Source of the DNA: Pseudoxanthomonas sp. J35
GTDB lineage: Bacteria > Pseudomonadota > Gammaproteobacteria > Xanthomonadales > Xanthomonadaceae
Direction of reading: 5' to 3'
Length of the DNA stretch: 64,000 nucleotides
NCBI RefSeq assembly: GCF_000513995.1
Contig: NZ_AZVB01000007.1
Location: forward strand, 1 to 64,000
Below the pieces are notes generated by a model that was not told the origin of the DNA, made no database searches, and worked only from the letters and a program-made list of their open reading frames with translations. Within the stretch, counting starts at the first letter, position 1. Each line of letters begins with the position of its first letter. The translations under genes were made by a program, and so were the position numbers. Below are positions 43,708-52,558 of the stretch, piece by piece.

Positions 43708-43765
43708 GCGCAGGGGTGGCCGCGTGCCGCCCCGACCGCGCGCAGCCCTCCAGCCGGAGCCGGCC

Positions 43766-45397
43766 ATGCACGCGTTGCCGCCATTCGAGACCCACCACGT
43801 CGACAACGTCCCGCCGCCGTTCGAGCCGCGGGACCTGTGGGCGGACGATGCCGCCCTGCGCGAGGCCGTCGCGGCTGCGGGCGCGGAGGGTTACGCCGGA
43901 CGCCTGCAGGCCTACGGGCGCCTGGCCGGCGACGAGCTGTACCGGCTCGGCTTCGATGCCAACCGCGACCGCCCGCGGCTGCGCACCCACGACCGCAACG
44001 GCCGCCGCATCGACACGGTCGAGTTCCACCCGGCCTACCACCGGCTGATGGAGCTGGCCAAGGCGCACGGGGTGGCCGGCCTGTCCTGGCACGAACCGGG
44101 GCCGGGCGCGCACGTGGCCCGCGCCGCGCTCAGCTACCTGCACCACCAGGCCGAGGCCGGCACCAGCTGTCCGCTGACCATGACCCACGCGGCCGTGCCG
44201 GTGCTGGCGCGCGAGCCGGCGCTGCGCGCCTGGGCGCATAAGGCCGCCGCGCCCGCCTACGACCCGCGCGACATTCCCGCCATGGCGAAGGACGGCCTGA
44301 CCCTCGGCATGGGCATGACCGAGAAGCAGGGCGGCTCGGACGTGCGCAGCAACGCCACCACCGCCACGCCCGATGGCGACGCCTGGCGGCTGGTCGGGCA
44401 CAAGTGGTTCTTCTCTGCGCCGATGAGCGACGGCTTCCTGGTGCTGGCGCAGGCGCCGGGGGGACTGACCTGCTTCCTGCTGCCGCGGCGGCTGGAGGAT
44501 GGGAGCAGGAACGCATTCCGGCTGATGCGGCTGAAGGACAAGCTCGGCGACTGGGCCAACGCGTCCAGCGAGGTCGAGTTCTGCGGCGCACGGGCCTGGC
44601 GCGTCGGCGCCGAAGGCCGCGGCGTGGCCACCATCATCGAGATGGTGATGCTGACCCGGCTGGACTGCATGCTCGGCGCCGCCGCCGAGGTGCGCATGGC
44701 CCTGGCCCAGGCGCTGCACCACGCGCGCCACCGCGTCGCGTTCGGCCGGCGGCTGGTGGAACACCCGCTGATGGCCAACGTGCTGGCCGACCTGGCGCTG
44801 GAGTCGGAGGCGGCCACCGCCTTCGCCCTGCGCGTGGCCGCCGCGGTCGATGCCGCGCCGGCCGATCCGCAGGCCGCGGCCTTCGCCCGTGTCGCCACCG
44901 CGGTCGGCAAGTACTGGCTGTGCCGTCGCGCGCCGGCGCTGGTCAACGAGGCGCAGGAATGCCTGGGCGGCGCGGGTTACGTCGAGGAATCGATCCTGCC
45001 GCGGCTGTACCGGCAGGCACCGCTCAATTCGATCTGGGAAGGCAGCGGGAATATCCAATGCCTGGACGTGCTGCGCGCGCTGGCCCGCGAGCCGGCGGCG
45101 GCGCAGGCGTTGCAGGCCGGACTCGAGCAGGCCGCCCGGCGCCATCCGTTGCTGGAGCAGGCCGCCACGCACCTGCACGGCCAGCTGGCCGCGCGCGACA
45201 TGCTCGAACCGCAGGCGCGCCTGCTGGTGGAACGGCTGGCCCTGGTGCTGCAGGGCAGCGTGCTGGCGGCCAACGGCAGTCCGCTGGCCGAAGCCTTCCT
45301 GCGCAGCCGCCTCGGCGGCGAACACGGCCTGGCGATGGGCACGCTGCCGCCGGACCTGGACTTCGCCGCGATCCTGGCGCGCGCGTGGCCGGCCTGA
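43766..45397 (+). CDS. AidB-like acyl-CoA dehydrogenase
   Basis: Flavoprotein of 543 residues, close to E. coli AidB (541). Conserved AidB features: N-terminal HHVDNVPPPFEPRDLW, GTSCPLTMTHAAVPVL, LGMGMTEKQGGSDVRSN (FAD/substrate loop), GHKWFFSAPMSDGFLVLAQ, the arginine-rich HHARHRVAFGRRLVEHPL and IWEGSGNIQCLDVLRAL. AidB is induced in the adaptive response to alkylation and binds DNA; other members are isovaleryl-CoA dehydrogenase-like. Start ATG 43766 has GGAG about 8 nt upstream. It converges with the ABC transporter gene, with 9 nt between stops. Confidence 0.9.
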   Translation: MHALPPFETHHVDNVPPPFEPRDLWADDAALREAVAAAGAEGYAGRLQAYGRLAGDELYRLGFDANRDRPRLRTHDRNGRRIDTVEFHPAYHRLMELAKAHGVAGLSWHEPGPGAHVARAALSYLHHQAEAGTSCPLTMTHAAVPVLAREPALRAWAHKAAAPAYDPRDIPAMAKDGLTLGMGMTEKQGGSDVRSNATTATPDGDAWRLVGHKWFFSAPMSDGFLVLAQAPGGLTCFLLPRRLEDGSRNAFRLMRLKDKLGDWANASSEVEFCGARAWRVGAEGRGVATIIEMVMLTRLDCMLGAAAEVRMALAQALHHARHRVAFGRRLVEHPLMANVLADLALESEAATAFALRVAAAVDAAPADPQAAAFARVATAVGKYWLCRRAPALVNEAQECLGGAGYVEESILPRLYRQAPLNSIWEGSGNIQCLDVLRALAREPAAAQALQAGLEQAARRHPLLEQAATHLHGQLAARDMLEPQARLLVERLALVLQGSVLAANGSPLAEAFLRSRLGGEHGLAMGTLPPDLDFAAILARAWPA

Positions 45398-45406
45398 GCC
45401 GGCGCC

Positions 45407-47164
45407 TCAGTCGAGGAACTGCAGCCGCGCCAGTTCCGCGTACAGGCCGCCCTGGGCCAGCAGCTGCTCGTGGGTGCCTTCGGCGACGATCCGGCCCTGG
45501 TCCATCACCACGATGCGGTCGGCGCGCAGCACCGTCGCCAGGCGGTGCGCCACGACGAGGGTGGTGCGCCCGCGCATGAGGTTCTCCAGCGCGTGCTGCA
45601 CGGCGCGCTCGCTCTGCGCGTCCAGCGCGCTGGTGGCCTCGTCCAGCAGCAGCACCGGCGCGTCCTTGAGCAGGGCGCGGGCGATCGCCACGCGTTGCTG
45701 CTGGCCACCGGACAGGCGCGTGCCACGCTCGCCCAGTTCGCTGTGGTAGCCCTGCGGCAGCGCCTCGATGAAGGCGTCGGCCTCGGCGGCGCGTGCGGCG
45801 GCGCGCACGTCCTCGTCGCTGGCATCCAGGCGGCCGTAGCGGATGTTGTCCATCGCGCTGGTGGCGAACAGCACCGGATGCTGCGGCACCAGCGCGACCT
45901 GGGCACGCAGCTGCGCGGGGTCGGTGTCGCGCAGGTCGATGCCGTCGATGCGCACGCTACCGGACTGCGGATCGTGGAAGCGCAGCAGCAGCGACAGCAC
46001 GGTGCTCTTGCCGGCGCCGGAGGGACCGACCAGGGCCACGGTTTCGCCGGGCCGCACGTGCAGGTCGAAGCCGTCGAGCGCCGGCGCGTCCGGCCGCCCG
46101 GGGTAGTGGAACACGACCTGCTCGAAGCGGATCTCGCCGCGCAACGGCACCGGCAGCGCCACCGGCGAGGCCGGGGCGGCCACCTGCGGCTGTTCCTGCA
46201 GCAGCTCGGAGATGCGGCCCATGCCGCCGGCGGCGCGCTGCAGCTCGTTCCAGACCTCGGCCAGGGCGCCGACCGAGCCGCCGCCGATCAGCGCGTACAG
46301 CACGAACTGGCCCAGCGTGCCGGCGCTCATCGTGCCTTCGATCACGTCGTGGGCGCCGGACCACAGCACCAGCACGATCGCGCCAAACACCAGCACGATG
46401 GCCGCGGCGGTCACCGCCGCCTGCGCGCCGATGCGGCGGCGCGCGGTGGCCACGGCCACCTCCAGCGCGGCGCCGAAGCGGCCGCGTTCGTAGGGTTCGC
46501 GGGCATAGGCCTGCACCGTGCGTACCGCGCCGAGGGTCTCGGCGGCCAGCGCGTTGGCGTCGGCGACGCGGTCCTGGCTGGCGCGCGAGGCCTTCTCCAG
46601 GCGCCGCGCGCCCAGGACGATCGGCAGCACCGACAGCGGGATGCCGACCAGCGAGTACGCGGCCAGGCGCGGGCTGGTCACGAACAGCATCACCAGCGAG
46701 CCGATCACGGTGACGGTGCTGCGCAGGGCCACCGACATGGTCGTGCCGATCACGCTGCGCAGCAGCTCGCTGTCGGCGGACAGGCGCGAGACCAGCTCGC
46801 CGCTGCGGCTGCGGTCGTGGAAGGCCGGGTCCAGGCCGATCAGGTGCGCGTACAGCCGGTCGCGCAGGTCGGCCACGACCTTCTCGCCCAGCAGCGATAC
46901 GAAGAAGAAGCGCGCGGCGGTGGCCACCGCCAGCACCACCGCGACCACGAACAGCAGGCCGAAGGCGCGGTTGATCTGGCTGCCGCCGGCGAAGCCGTGA
47001 TCGATCATGTAGCGCACCGCCACCGGCAGGCTCAGGGTGGCGGTGGAGGACACCGCCAGGGCCACCAGCCAGGCGCCGAACAGGCCCAGGTGGCGGCGCA
47101 CGAACGGCCACAGCGTGCCGAGGCTGCCGATGCGGCGCAGGCGGCTTTCCTTCGCTTCCGACAT
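45407..47164 (-). CDS. MsbA/LmrA-type ABC exporter
   Basis: Half-size ABC exporter of 585 residues: six membrane helices in residues 25-320 and an ATPase domain with Walker A GPSGAGKSTVL, Q-loop VPQHPVLF, signature LSGGQQQRVAIARALL, Walker B VLLLDEATSALD and switch His AHRLATVL. The sequence differs from the msbA at 16399 (for example, GELVSRLSADSELLRSVIGT in coupling helix 1) and resembles the LmrA/BmrA-like group. The substrate is unknown; lipid or drug export is plausible. The ATG shares one base with the yigZ stop (TGATG). Confidence 0.92.
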   Translation of the reverse strand: MSEAKESRLRRIGSLGTLWPFVRRHLGLFGAWLVALAVSSTATLSLPVAVRYMIDHGFAGGSQINRAFGLLFVVAVVLAVATAARFFFVSLLGEKVVADLRDRLYAHLIGLDPAFHDRSRSGELVSRLSADSELLRSVIGTTMSVALRSTVTVIGSLVMLFVTSPRLAAYSLVGIPLSVLPIVLGARRLEKASRASQDRVADANALAAETLGAVRTVQAYAREPYERGRFGAALEVAVATARRRIGAQAAVTAAAIVLVFGAIVLVLWSGAHDVIEGTMSAGTLGQFVLYALIGGGSVGALAEVWNELQRAAGGMGRISELLQEQPQVAAPASPVALPVPLRGEIRFEQVVFHYPGRPDAPALDGFDLHVRPGETVALVGPSGAGKSTVLSLLLRFHDPQSGSVRIDGIDLRDTDPAQLRAQVALVPQHPVLFATSAMDNIRYGRLDASDEDVRAAARAAEADAFIEALPQGYHSELGERGTRLSGGQQQRVAIARALLKDAPVLLLDEATSALDAQSERAVQHALENLMRGRTTLVVAHRLATVLRADRIVVMDQGRIVAEGTHEQLLAQGGLYAELARLQFLD

Positions 47165-47769
47165 CAGCCGGCCTCCGTGGTGGTTTCGCCGACCGTGAAG
47201 CGCACCCGGTCGCGGGTGGCGTCGCGCAGGCGCGCCTGCAGCGCCGGCGCCTCGGTCGCGGGCAGGCGCAGGGTCAGGTGCGCGCCGTCGGCCTCGAAGC
47301 TCTCGCCGGTCTTTTCCGCCGCGTGCGCGTGCAGCGCCGCGTGCACCGTGCCCAGCTCCTCGAACGGGCAGGCCAGTTCCAGCGCGACCATCGCCACCAG
47401 CGGCTGGCGCTGGGCCAGGCGCAAGCATTCGGCCGCCGCGCCGCCGTAGGCGCGGACCAGGCCGCCGGCGCCCAGCTTGATCCCGCCGAACCAGCGCGTG
47501 ACCACCACGACCGCGCGGTCGTAGCCCTGGCCGTCGATCGCGGCGAGGATCGGGCGGCCGGCGGTGCCGGCCGGTTCGCCGTCGTCGCTGGAACGGTAGT
47601 CCTGGCCGATCCGCCACGCCCAGCAGTTGTGGGTGGCGTCCGGATCGGAGACCTGGGCGATGAAATCCAGTGCCGCGGCCGGCGAGGCGACGGCGGCGGC
47701 CTGGGCGAGGAAGCGGCTGTGCCGTACTTCGAGAAGGTGGCGGGCCGGGGCGGCGAGGGTATTGGTCAT
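47164..47769 (-). CDS. YigZ/IMPACT-family protein
   Basis: Protein of 201 residues with the UPF0029 N-terminal domain: HSRFLAQAAAV, THNCWAWRIG, SSDDGEPAGTAGRPIL and VVVVTRWFGGIKLGAGGLVRAYGGAA, which are the diagnostic motifs, followed by a ferredoxin-like C-terminal domain. The E. coli homologue is a dimeric protein of uncertain function, and eukaryotic IMPACT regulates Gcn2. It is translationally coupled to the ABC exporter. Confidence 0.92.
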   Translation of the reverse strand: MTNTLAAPARHLLEVRHSRFLAQAAAVASPAAALDFIAQVSDPDATHNCWAWRIGQDYRSSDDGEPAGTAGRPILAAIDGQGYDRAVVVVTRWFGGIKLGAGGLVRAYGGAAAECLRLAQRQPLVAMVALELACPFEELGTVHAALHAHAAEKTGESFEADGAHLTLRLPATEAPALQARLRDATRDRVRFTVGETTTEAG

Positions 47770-47820
47770 CTGCCGACATTGTAGCCGGCGGCCCGGTGCA
47801 ACCCTGCGCGCGCAGCGGCG

Positions 47821-48843
47821 TCAGTGCAGCAGCGCCTGCAGGTCTTCCGGGATGGCGATGTCGGGATGGGCGCGCACGAAGCGCTGCAGGCTGGCCTTCG
47901 CCAGTGCGTCGTTGCCGCTGTCGCGATGCCGGCGGATGCGCGGCAGCCACTCGTCGGCCGGCAGCGCGGCGTCGGCTTCCAGCGTGGCGAGCTCGGTGGT
48001 GGACAGCCCTGGTTCCCGGGCGAACGCGGCCGGCCTGGGCGCGGCCTGCGCCTCGCGCACTTCGCTGGTGGGCGGCAGCCGTGCCGCGGGTGCGGCCGTC
48101 GCGCCGGTATCGGCCACCGGTGGCGGCGGTGGCGGCGGGGAAGGTTCCTGGTAGAGGCCGGCTGCGGCCGGCGCGGCCGCGGCCGCGGGGGCTGGCGCCG
48201 CCTGCGCCGCCTGGCGTACGGCTTTTCCGGCCCGTTCCGAAGCGCGCTGGCGGGCCGCAGCCGTCGCCGCCTGCTGGGCCTGTTCGCGCGCCGCTGCCGC
48301 GGCAGCTTCTGCATCGGCCTGGCGTGCGGCCTTCTCCTGGCGCTGCGCGACGCGTCCGCTGGCGGCGGCCACCGCGGTGCGGCGTCCGGCATCGTCCTCT
48401 TCGCTGGCTACGGGGGCTTCGGTCGGCGGAGGCGCTTGCGCCGGCATGGGCGACGAAGGCCGCGCCGTCGCCGTGGCATCGCCGCCGGCGGTCTCCGCGG
48501 CCGCTCCGGCTTCCGCGGCCGCCCCGGCTTCCGCCGCCGGCGCGGGCACGGAGGCGGCGGCGGGCCGCGGCGGCTCGCGCAGCTGCCAGGCCACGCCTAC
48601 CACCAGGGTCACCGTGGCGGCCAGGCCCATGGCCATCGGCCAACGTCGCAGCGGGCGCCGCGAATGCCTTTGCGTACCGCCCGCGGGTGCGGCGGTGGGG
48701 CCAGGCTGGCGCAGCGCATCGCGCGCCGCGGCCAGGATGCGGGCGTCCAGCAGCTCCGACGGGGCCTCGCCCCGTTCGGCGTCCGCCAGCAGGCGCGCCA
48801 GGGCGCGCTCTTCCGGATCCAGGGGTTCGTGTCGGCCGTTCAT
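47821..48843 (-). CDS. Probable anti-sigma factor with Ala/Pro-rich periplasmic region
   Basis: Protein of 340 residues. A cytoplasmic N-terminus of about 65 residues (LDPEERALARLLADAERGE) is followed by one membrane segment (about 68-87). A long low-complexity region (about 90-270) is rich in Ala, Pro, Gln and Glu with a Pro8 run, and the small folded C-terminus has ELATLEADAALPADEWLPRIRRHRDSG and FVRAHPDIAIPEDL. The zinc motif of ZAS anti-sigma factors (HxxxCxxC) is absent. The anti-sigma role is inferred from its 4-nt overlap with the ECF sigma gene and its single-span topology. The C-terminal segment is a recurring ending in xanthomonad proteins with this neighbour. Confidence 0.7.
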   Translation of the reverse strand: MNGRHEPLDPEERALARLLADAERGEAPSELLDARILAAARDALRQPGPTAAPAGGTQRHSRRPLRRWPMAMGLAATVTLVVGVAWQLREPPRPAAASVPAPAAEAGAAAEAGAAAETAGGDATATARPSSPMPAQAPPPTEAPVASEEDDAGRRTAVAAASGRVAQRQEKAARQADAEAAAAAAREQAQQAATAAARQRASERAGKAVRQAAQAAPAPAAAAAPAAAGLYQEPSPPPPPPPVADTGATAAPAARLPPTSEVREAQAAPRPAAFAREPGLSTTELATLEADAALPADEWLPRIRRHRDSGNDALAKASLQRFVRAHPDIAIPEDLQALLH

Positions 48844-49394
48844 GGGTTCAACCTCGCGCGCAGCTTGTCCAGCGCGTAACGCAGCCGCGACTTGACCGTT
48901 TCCCGGCCGACCCCCGTGATCCGGCCGATCTCCTCCAGGCTCAGCTCCTGCTGCAGGCGCAGCAGCACCGCTTCGCGCTGCTCCTCGGGCAGCTCGTCCA
49001 GCGCCTCCTGCAGTCGCCGGCGGGTCTCCTCGCGCCCGGCCAGGCCTTCCGGATCGTCGGGGTCGGCGAGGGCGGCGGTGCGCAGGTCGGCGTCCGCCGG
49101 CGCCGGCGGACGATGCCGCTGCGCGCGCCAATGATCGTTCAGGCGGTTATGGGCAATCCGGTACAACCAGGTGGCGAAGGCGGCTTCGGGCTTCCAGCCG
49201 CTGCGCGCGGCGATCACCCGCTGCCATACGTCCTGGTAGATCTCCTCGGCCAGCGGGCGGTCGCGCAGCTGGCCGAGCAGGAAGCGGAACAGCGGATCGC
49301 GGTGGCGCCGGTACAGGGCCTCGAACGCGGCCGCGTCGCCGCCGGCCCAGGCGAGCATCAGGGTTTCGTCTTCGGCGGCGGCCGTCTGCTCCAT
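48840..49394 (-). CDS. ECF-family RNA polymerase sigma factor
   Basis: Sigma factor of 184 residues with region 2 (EALYRRHRDPLFRFLLGQLRD, then EEIYQDVWQRVI and ATWLYRIAHNRLND) and region 4 (ELPEEQREAVLLRLQQELSLEEIGRI, with GVGRETVKSRLRYALDKLR as the helix-turn-helix). No extra C-terminal domain. The ATG at 49394 was chosen; the open frame extends upstream to 49664, but that part is Arg/Pro-rich and not family-like. The partner membrane gene overlaps its stop. The stimulus is unknown. It is divergent from the GAF-GGDEF-EAL gene across 197 nt. Confidence 0.93.
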   Translation of the reverse strand: MEQTAAAEDETLMLAWAGGDAAAFEALYRRHRDPLFRFLLGQLRDRPLAEEIYQDVWQRVIAARSGWKPEAAFATWLYRIAHNRLNDHWRAQRHRPPAPADADLRTAALADPDDPEGLAGREETRRRLQEALDELPEEQREAVLLRLQQELSLEEIGRITGVGRETVKSRLRYALDKLRARLNP

Positions 49395-49591
49395 GGCGAC
49401 CAGACTACGGGACGCGACGCGGCGCGCAAGCGCCGGCGCGCGGCCGGGTCGCCGCCGCCGCGGGCGGGACGGGGTAAGGCAGGCCTGTTCCATGCGAGGG
49501 ACAACGTGCGGGGAGGCGAGACGGGGTCCGCCCCACGCAAGTTGCCGCCGGAACGTTATGCTGGGGGCTGGGGTTCCCGGACCAGACCTGA

Positions 49592-52498
49592 ATGAACCAG
49601 GCCAGCACAGCCGAAGACGCGCCGGGAACGGTGCTGCAGGCGTATCCGACCGCGCGCGCGCCACTGTTGCGCGCGCTGGCGGTGCTGCACGCGCAGCTGC
49701 CGGACGACGCCGAGGTGGCGCTGGGCTGGTCCGACGGCGTCCTCGGCACCCACGTGCTGACCGAACCGCCGGCGCTGGCCGGCGCCACGCAACGCATGGA
49801 ACTGGCGCTGGCCGGGGTCTCGCCGCTGGAAGGCGGCCCGGACAGCCTGGCGCTGTCGTGGAGCGACGAGGAAGGCGCGCGCCTGTGCCTGCTGGCCCGG
49901 TTGCCGGTGCCGATGGAGCGATCGCGCGCCACCGCGTGGATGGCCGGCGCCCGCGCCCTGCTGGACTCGACGATGGACGCGGCCCGCGCGCGGGCGCGGA
50001 TGGAACGGCTGGAGACCTCGCGGCGCCTGCAGCAGGCGCTGTTCGAGATCGCCGAGCTGGCCAGCGCCGAAGTCGAGATGGGCGAGATGCTAAAGCGCCT
50101 GCACGACATCATCGGCTCGCTGATGTACGCGCCCAACTGCTACATCGTCACCTACGACGAGGAGCGCGAGTCGGTCCGCTTCATCTACTTCGCCGACGAG
50201 GTCGACGACTACCAGCCCGACCCGGAGCGCGAGTGGACCGAGCGGGAGATGCCCAACAGCCTCACCTTCGCCCTGCTGCGCCACGGCAGCGCGCTGCGCG
50301 GGCCGTCCAGCCTGATCCGGCGCACCCTGCAGATGCCGCCCAGCGAGGCGCAGGGCCCGGACAGCCAGGACTGGCTGGGCGTGCCGATGAAGCGCGGCGA
50401 CCGGGTCTGCGGCGCGATCGTGGTGCAGAGCTACGACCGCCCGGCCAGCTACACCGACGAGGATCGCGCCCTGCTGGGCTACGTCGCCCAGCACGTGCTG
50501 ACCACCCTGGACCGGCGCCAGGCCCAGGCCGAGCTGGAGCGGCGCGTGCGCGAGCGCACCCTCGAGCTGCAGTACGCCAACCGCGAGCTGCAGGACGAGG
50601 TGGTCGAGCGCCAGCGCGCCGAACGCCTGCAGCATGCGCTGTTCCGCATCACCGAGATGGCGATGAGCTCGGACTCGCTGGACCAGTACTACGCCAAGGT
50701 CCATGCCGCGGTCGACGAGCTGATCTACGCGCGCAACTTCTACATCGCGCTGTTCACCGAGGACCAGCAGTCGATCGAGTTCGTGTACTCGGTCGACGAG
50801 AACGGCGACCACCGCCCGACCCGCAGGCTCAGCAACGGCCTGACCGAATACGTGCTGCGCAAGCGCGAGGCGCTGCTGGCCGACCGCGACAGCATCGACC
50901 GCCTGGTCGCCGCCGGCGAGGTCCAGGGGTACGGGATCCGCGCCTACAGCTGGCTGGGCGTGCCGCTGCACCGCGACGGCGAGGTGGTCGGCGTGATCGT
51001 GGTGCAGAGCTACACGCCGGGGATCCGCTTCACCGCCGACGACCAGCGGCTGCTGGCGTTCGTCGCCCACAACATCAGCAACGGCCTGGCCCGGCAGCGC
51101 GCCCAGGAGCGCCTGCGCGCCGCCCACGCCGAGCTGGAACGGCGCGTGATCGAGCGCACCATGGAGCTGGAAAAGGCCAACGAGCAGCTGGTCGCGCAGA
51201 TCGCCGAGCGCGTGCGCGCCGAACAGCGGCTCACCCACCAGGCCCTGCACGACGCGCTGACCGGGCTGCCGAACCGCGCCTGCCTGCTGGACTGCATGGC
51301 CAGCACGATCGACCGCGCCCGCCACGGCGACGGCATGCCGTTCGCGGTGCTGTTCCTGGACCTGGACCGCTTCAAGCTGGTCAACGACTCCATCGGCCAC
51401 GCCGCCGGCGACGAGCTGCTGGTGGAGGTGGCCAAGCGCATCGTTTCGGCGATGCGCGCCGACGACGTGGTCGCGCGCCTGGGCGGCGACGAGTTCGCGA
51501 TCCTGGTCAGCTGCCCCGACGGCGGCGACAGCGTGCGCGACCTGGCGCCGCGGCTGCTGGCCCTGATCGGCCGCCCGCTGTGGGTGGCCGGGCGCGAGCT
51601 GTTCCCCTCGGCGAGCATGGGCATCGCCCTGTGGCACCCGCGCTACGACTCGGGCGAGGAACTGCTGCGCGACGCCGACGCGGCCATGTACCGCGCCAAG
51701 AACGAGGGCCGCGACTGCTACGCGATCTTCGACGAGGCCATGCGCGAGCAGGCGGTGCGCAGCCTCGACCTGGAGGCGGACCTGCGCCGCGCGATCAAGA
51801 ACCGCGACTTCCTGCCGTACTACCAGCCGATCGTGCGCCTGGAGGACGGCGTGGTGGTCGGCCACGAGGCGCTGCTGCGCTGGCAGCACGAGCGCCGCGG
51901 GCTGCTGCCGCCGGCCGGGTTCATCGCCCTGGGCGAAGAGAGCGGGCTGATCGAGCAGGTCGACTGGCAGCTCTACGAACAGGTCATCAGCGAACTGGCC
52001 CGCGACGGCTCCGGCTACGTCTCGGTCAATGTCTCGCCGCGGCACTTCCGCTCGCCGGACTTCGCCGACCGCCTGCTCGGCCTGCTGCACGCGGTCGACG
52101 CCGACCCGGCGCGGCTGCGCGTGGAGATCACCGAGGTGGCGCTGCTCGACGACGCCCCGCGCACCCTGCGCATCCTCAACACCCTGCGCGAGCACGGCGT
52201 GCTGGCCCTGCTGGACGACTTCGGCACCGGCTTCTCGGCGCTGTCCTACCTGCACCGTTTCCCGATCTCCGGCCTGAAGATCGACCGCAGCTTCGTCGCC
52301 GGGCTGGACGGGGAGGGCGGCCGCCAGGAAAGCCTCGCCCTGGTCCGCGCGATCCTGGCCCTGGCCGGCACCCTCGGCATCGAGACCGTGGGCGAGGGCG
52401 TGGAAACCGCGGCCCAGCGCGACATCCTGGCCGAGCTGGGCTGTCGCTGCGGGCAGGGCTTCCTGCTCGGCCGGCCCTCGCCGCGCCGCCAGGGCTGA
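49592..52498 (+). CDS. Tandem GAF diguanylate cyclase/phosphodiesterase (GGDEF-EAL)
   Basis: Cytoplasmic protein of 968 residues. An N-terminal 140-residue region of unknown fold precedes two GAF domains (about 150-310 and 345-510), each followed by a coiled coil, then an intact GGDEF and an intact EAL. The cyclase motif is LGGDEFAIL with the inhibitory RxxD (RADD) five residues upstream. The EAL domain keeps GHEALLRW, NVSPRHF, EITEVALLDD, DDFGTGFSAL and KIDRSF. Both activities could therefore be functional. The two GAF/coiled-coil units are similar to each other (WLGVPMKRGDRVCGAIVVQSY against WLGVPLHRDGEVVGVIVVQSY). The ligand is unknown. Confidence 0.93.
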   Translation: MNQASTAEDAPGTVLQAYPTARAPLLRALAVLHAQLPDDAEVALGWSDGVLGTHVLTEPPALAGATQRMELALAGVSPLEGGPDSLALSWSDEEGARLCLLARLPVPMERSRATAWMAGARALLDSTMDAARARARMERLETSRRLQQALFEIAELASAEVEMGEMLKRLHDIIGSLMYAPNCYIVTYDEERESVRFIYFADEVDDYQPDPEREWTEREMPNSLTFALLRHGSALRGPSSLIRRTLQMPPSEAQGPDSQDWLGVPMKRGDRVCGAIVVQSYDRPASYTDEDRALLGYVAQHVLTTLDRRQAQAELERRVRERTLELQYANRELQDEVVERQRAERLQHALFRITEMAMSSDSLDQYYAKVHAAVDELIYARNFYIALFTEDQQSIEFVYSVDENGDHRPTRRLSNGLTEYVLRKREALLADRDSIDRLVAAGEVQGYGIRAYSWLGVPLHRDGEVVGVIVVQSYTPGIRFTADDQRLLAFVAHNISNGLARQRAQERLRAAHAELERRVIERTMELEKANEQLVAQIAERVRAEQRLTHQALHDALTGLPNRACLLDCMASTIDRARHGDGMPFAVLFLDLDRFKLVNDSIGHAAGDELLVEVAKRIVSAMRADDVVARLGGDEFAILVSCPDGGDSVRDLAPRLLALIGRPLWVAGRELFPSASMGIALWHPRYDSGEELLRDADAAMYRAKNEGRDCYAIFDEAMREQAVRSLDLEADLRRAIKNRDFLPYYQPIVRLEDGVVVGHEALLRWQHERRGLLPPAGFIALGEESGLIEQVDWQLYEQVISELARDGSGYVSVNVSPRHFRSPDFADRLLGLLHAVDADPARLRVEITEVALLDDAPRTLRILNTLREHGVLALLDDFGTGFSALSYLHRFPISGLKIDRSFVAGLDGEGGRQESLALVRAILALAGTLGIETVGEGVETAAQRDILAELGCRCGQGFLLGRPSPRRQG

Positions 52499-52543
52499 GC
52501 CGCCGGGGAAGCCGCGGTTCGGGCGCCGTTGCCCGCGGGCGTC

Positions 52544-52558
52544 TAGAATGCGCACATG
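52544..52558 (+). promoter_or_regulatory. -10-like box of ispG, predicted leaderless start
   Basis: TAGAAT at 52544-52549 matches five of six -10 bases and ends 6 nt before ATG 52556. No Shine-Dalgarno sequence is present and no good -35 is visible. The geometry equals that at sdhE and the NHL gene. Confidence 0.5.
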
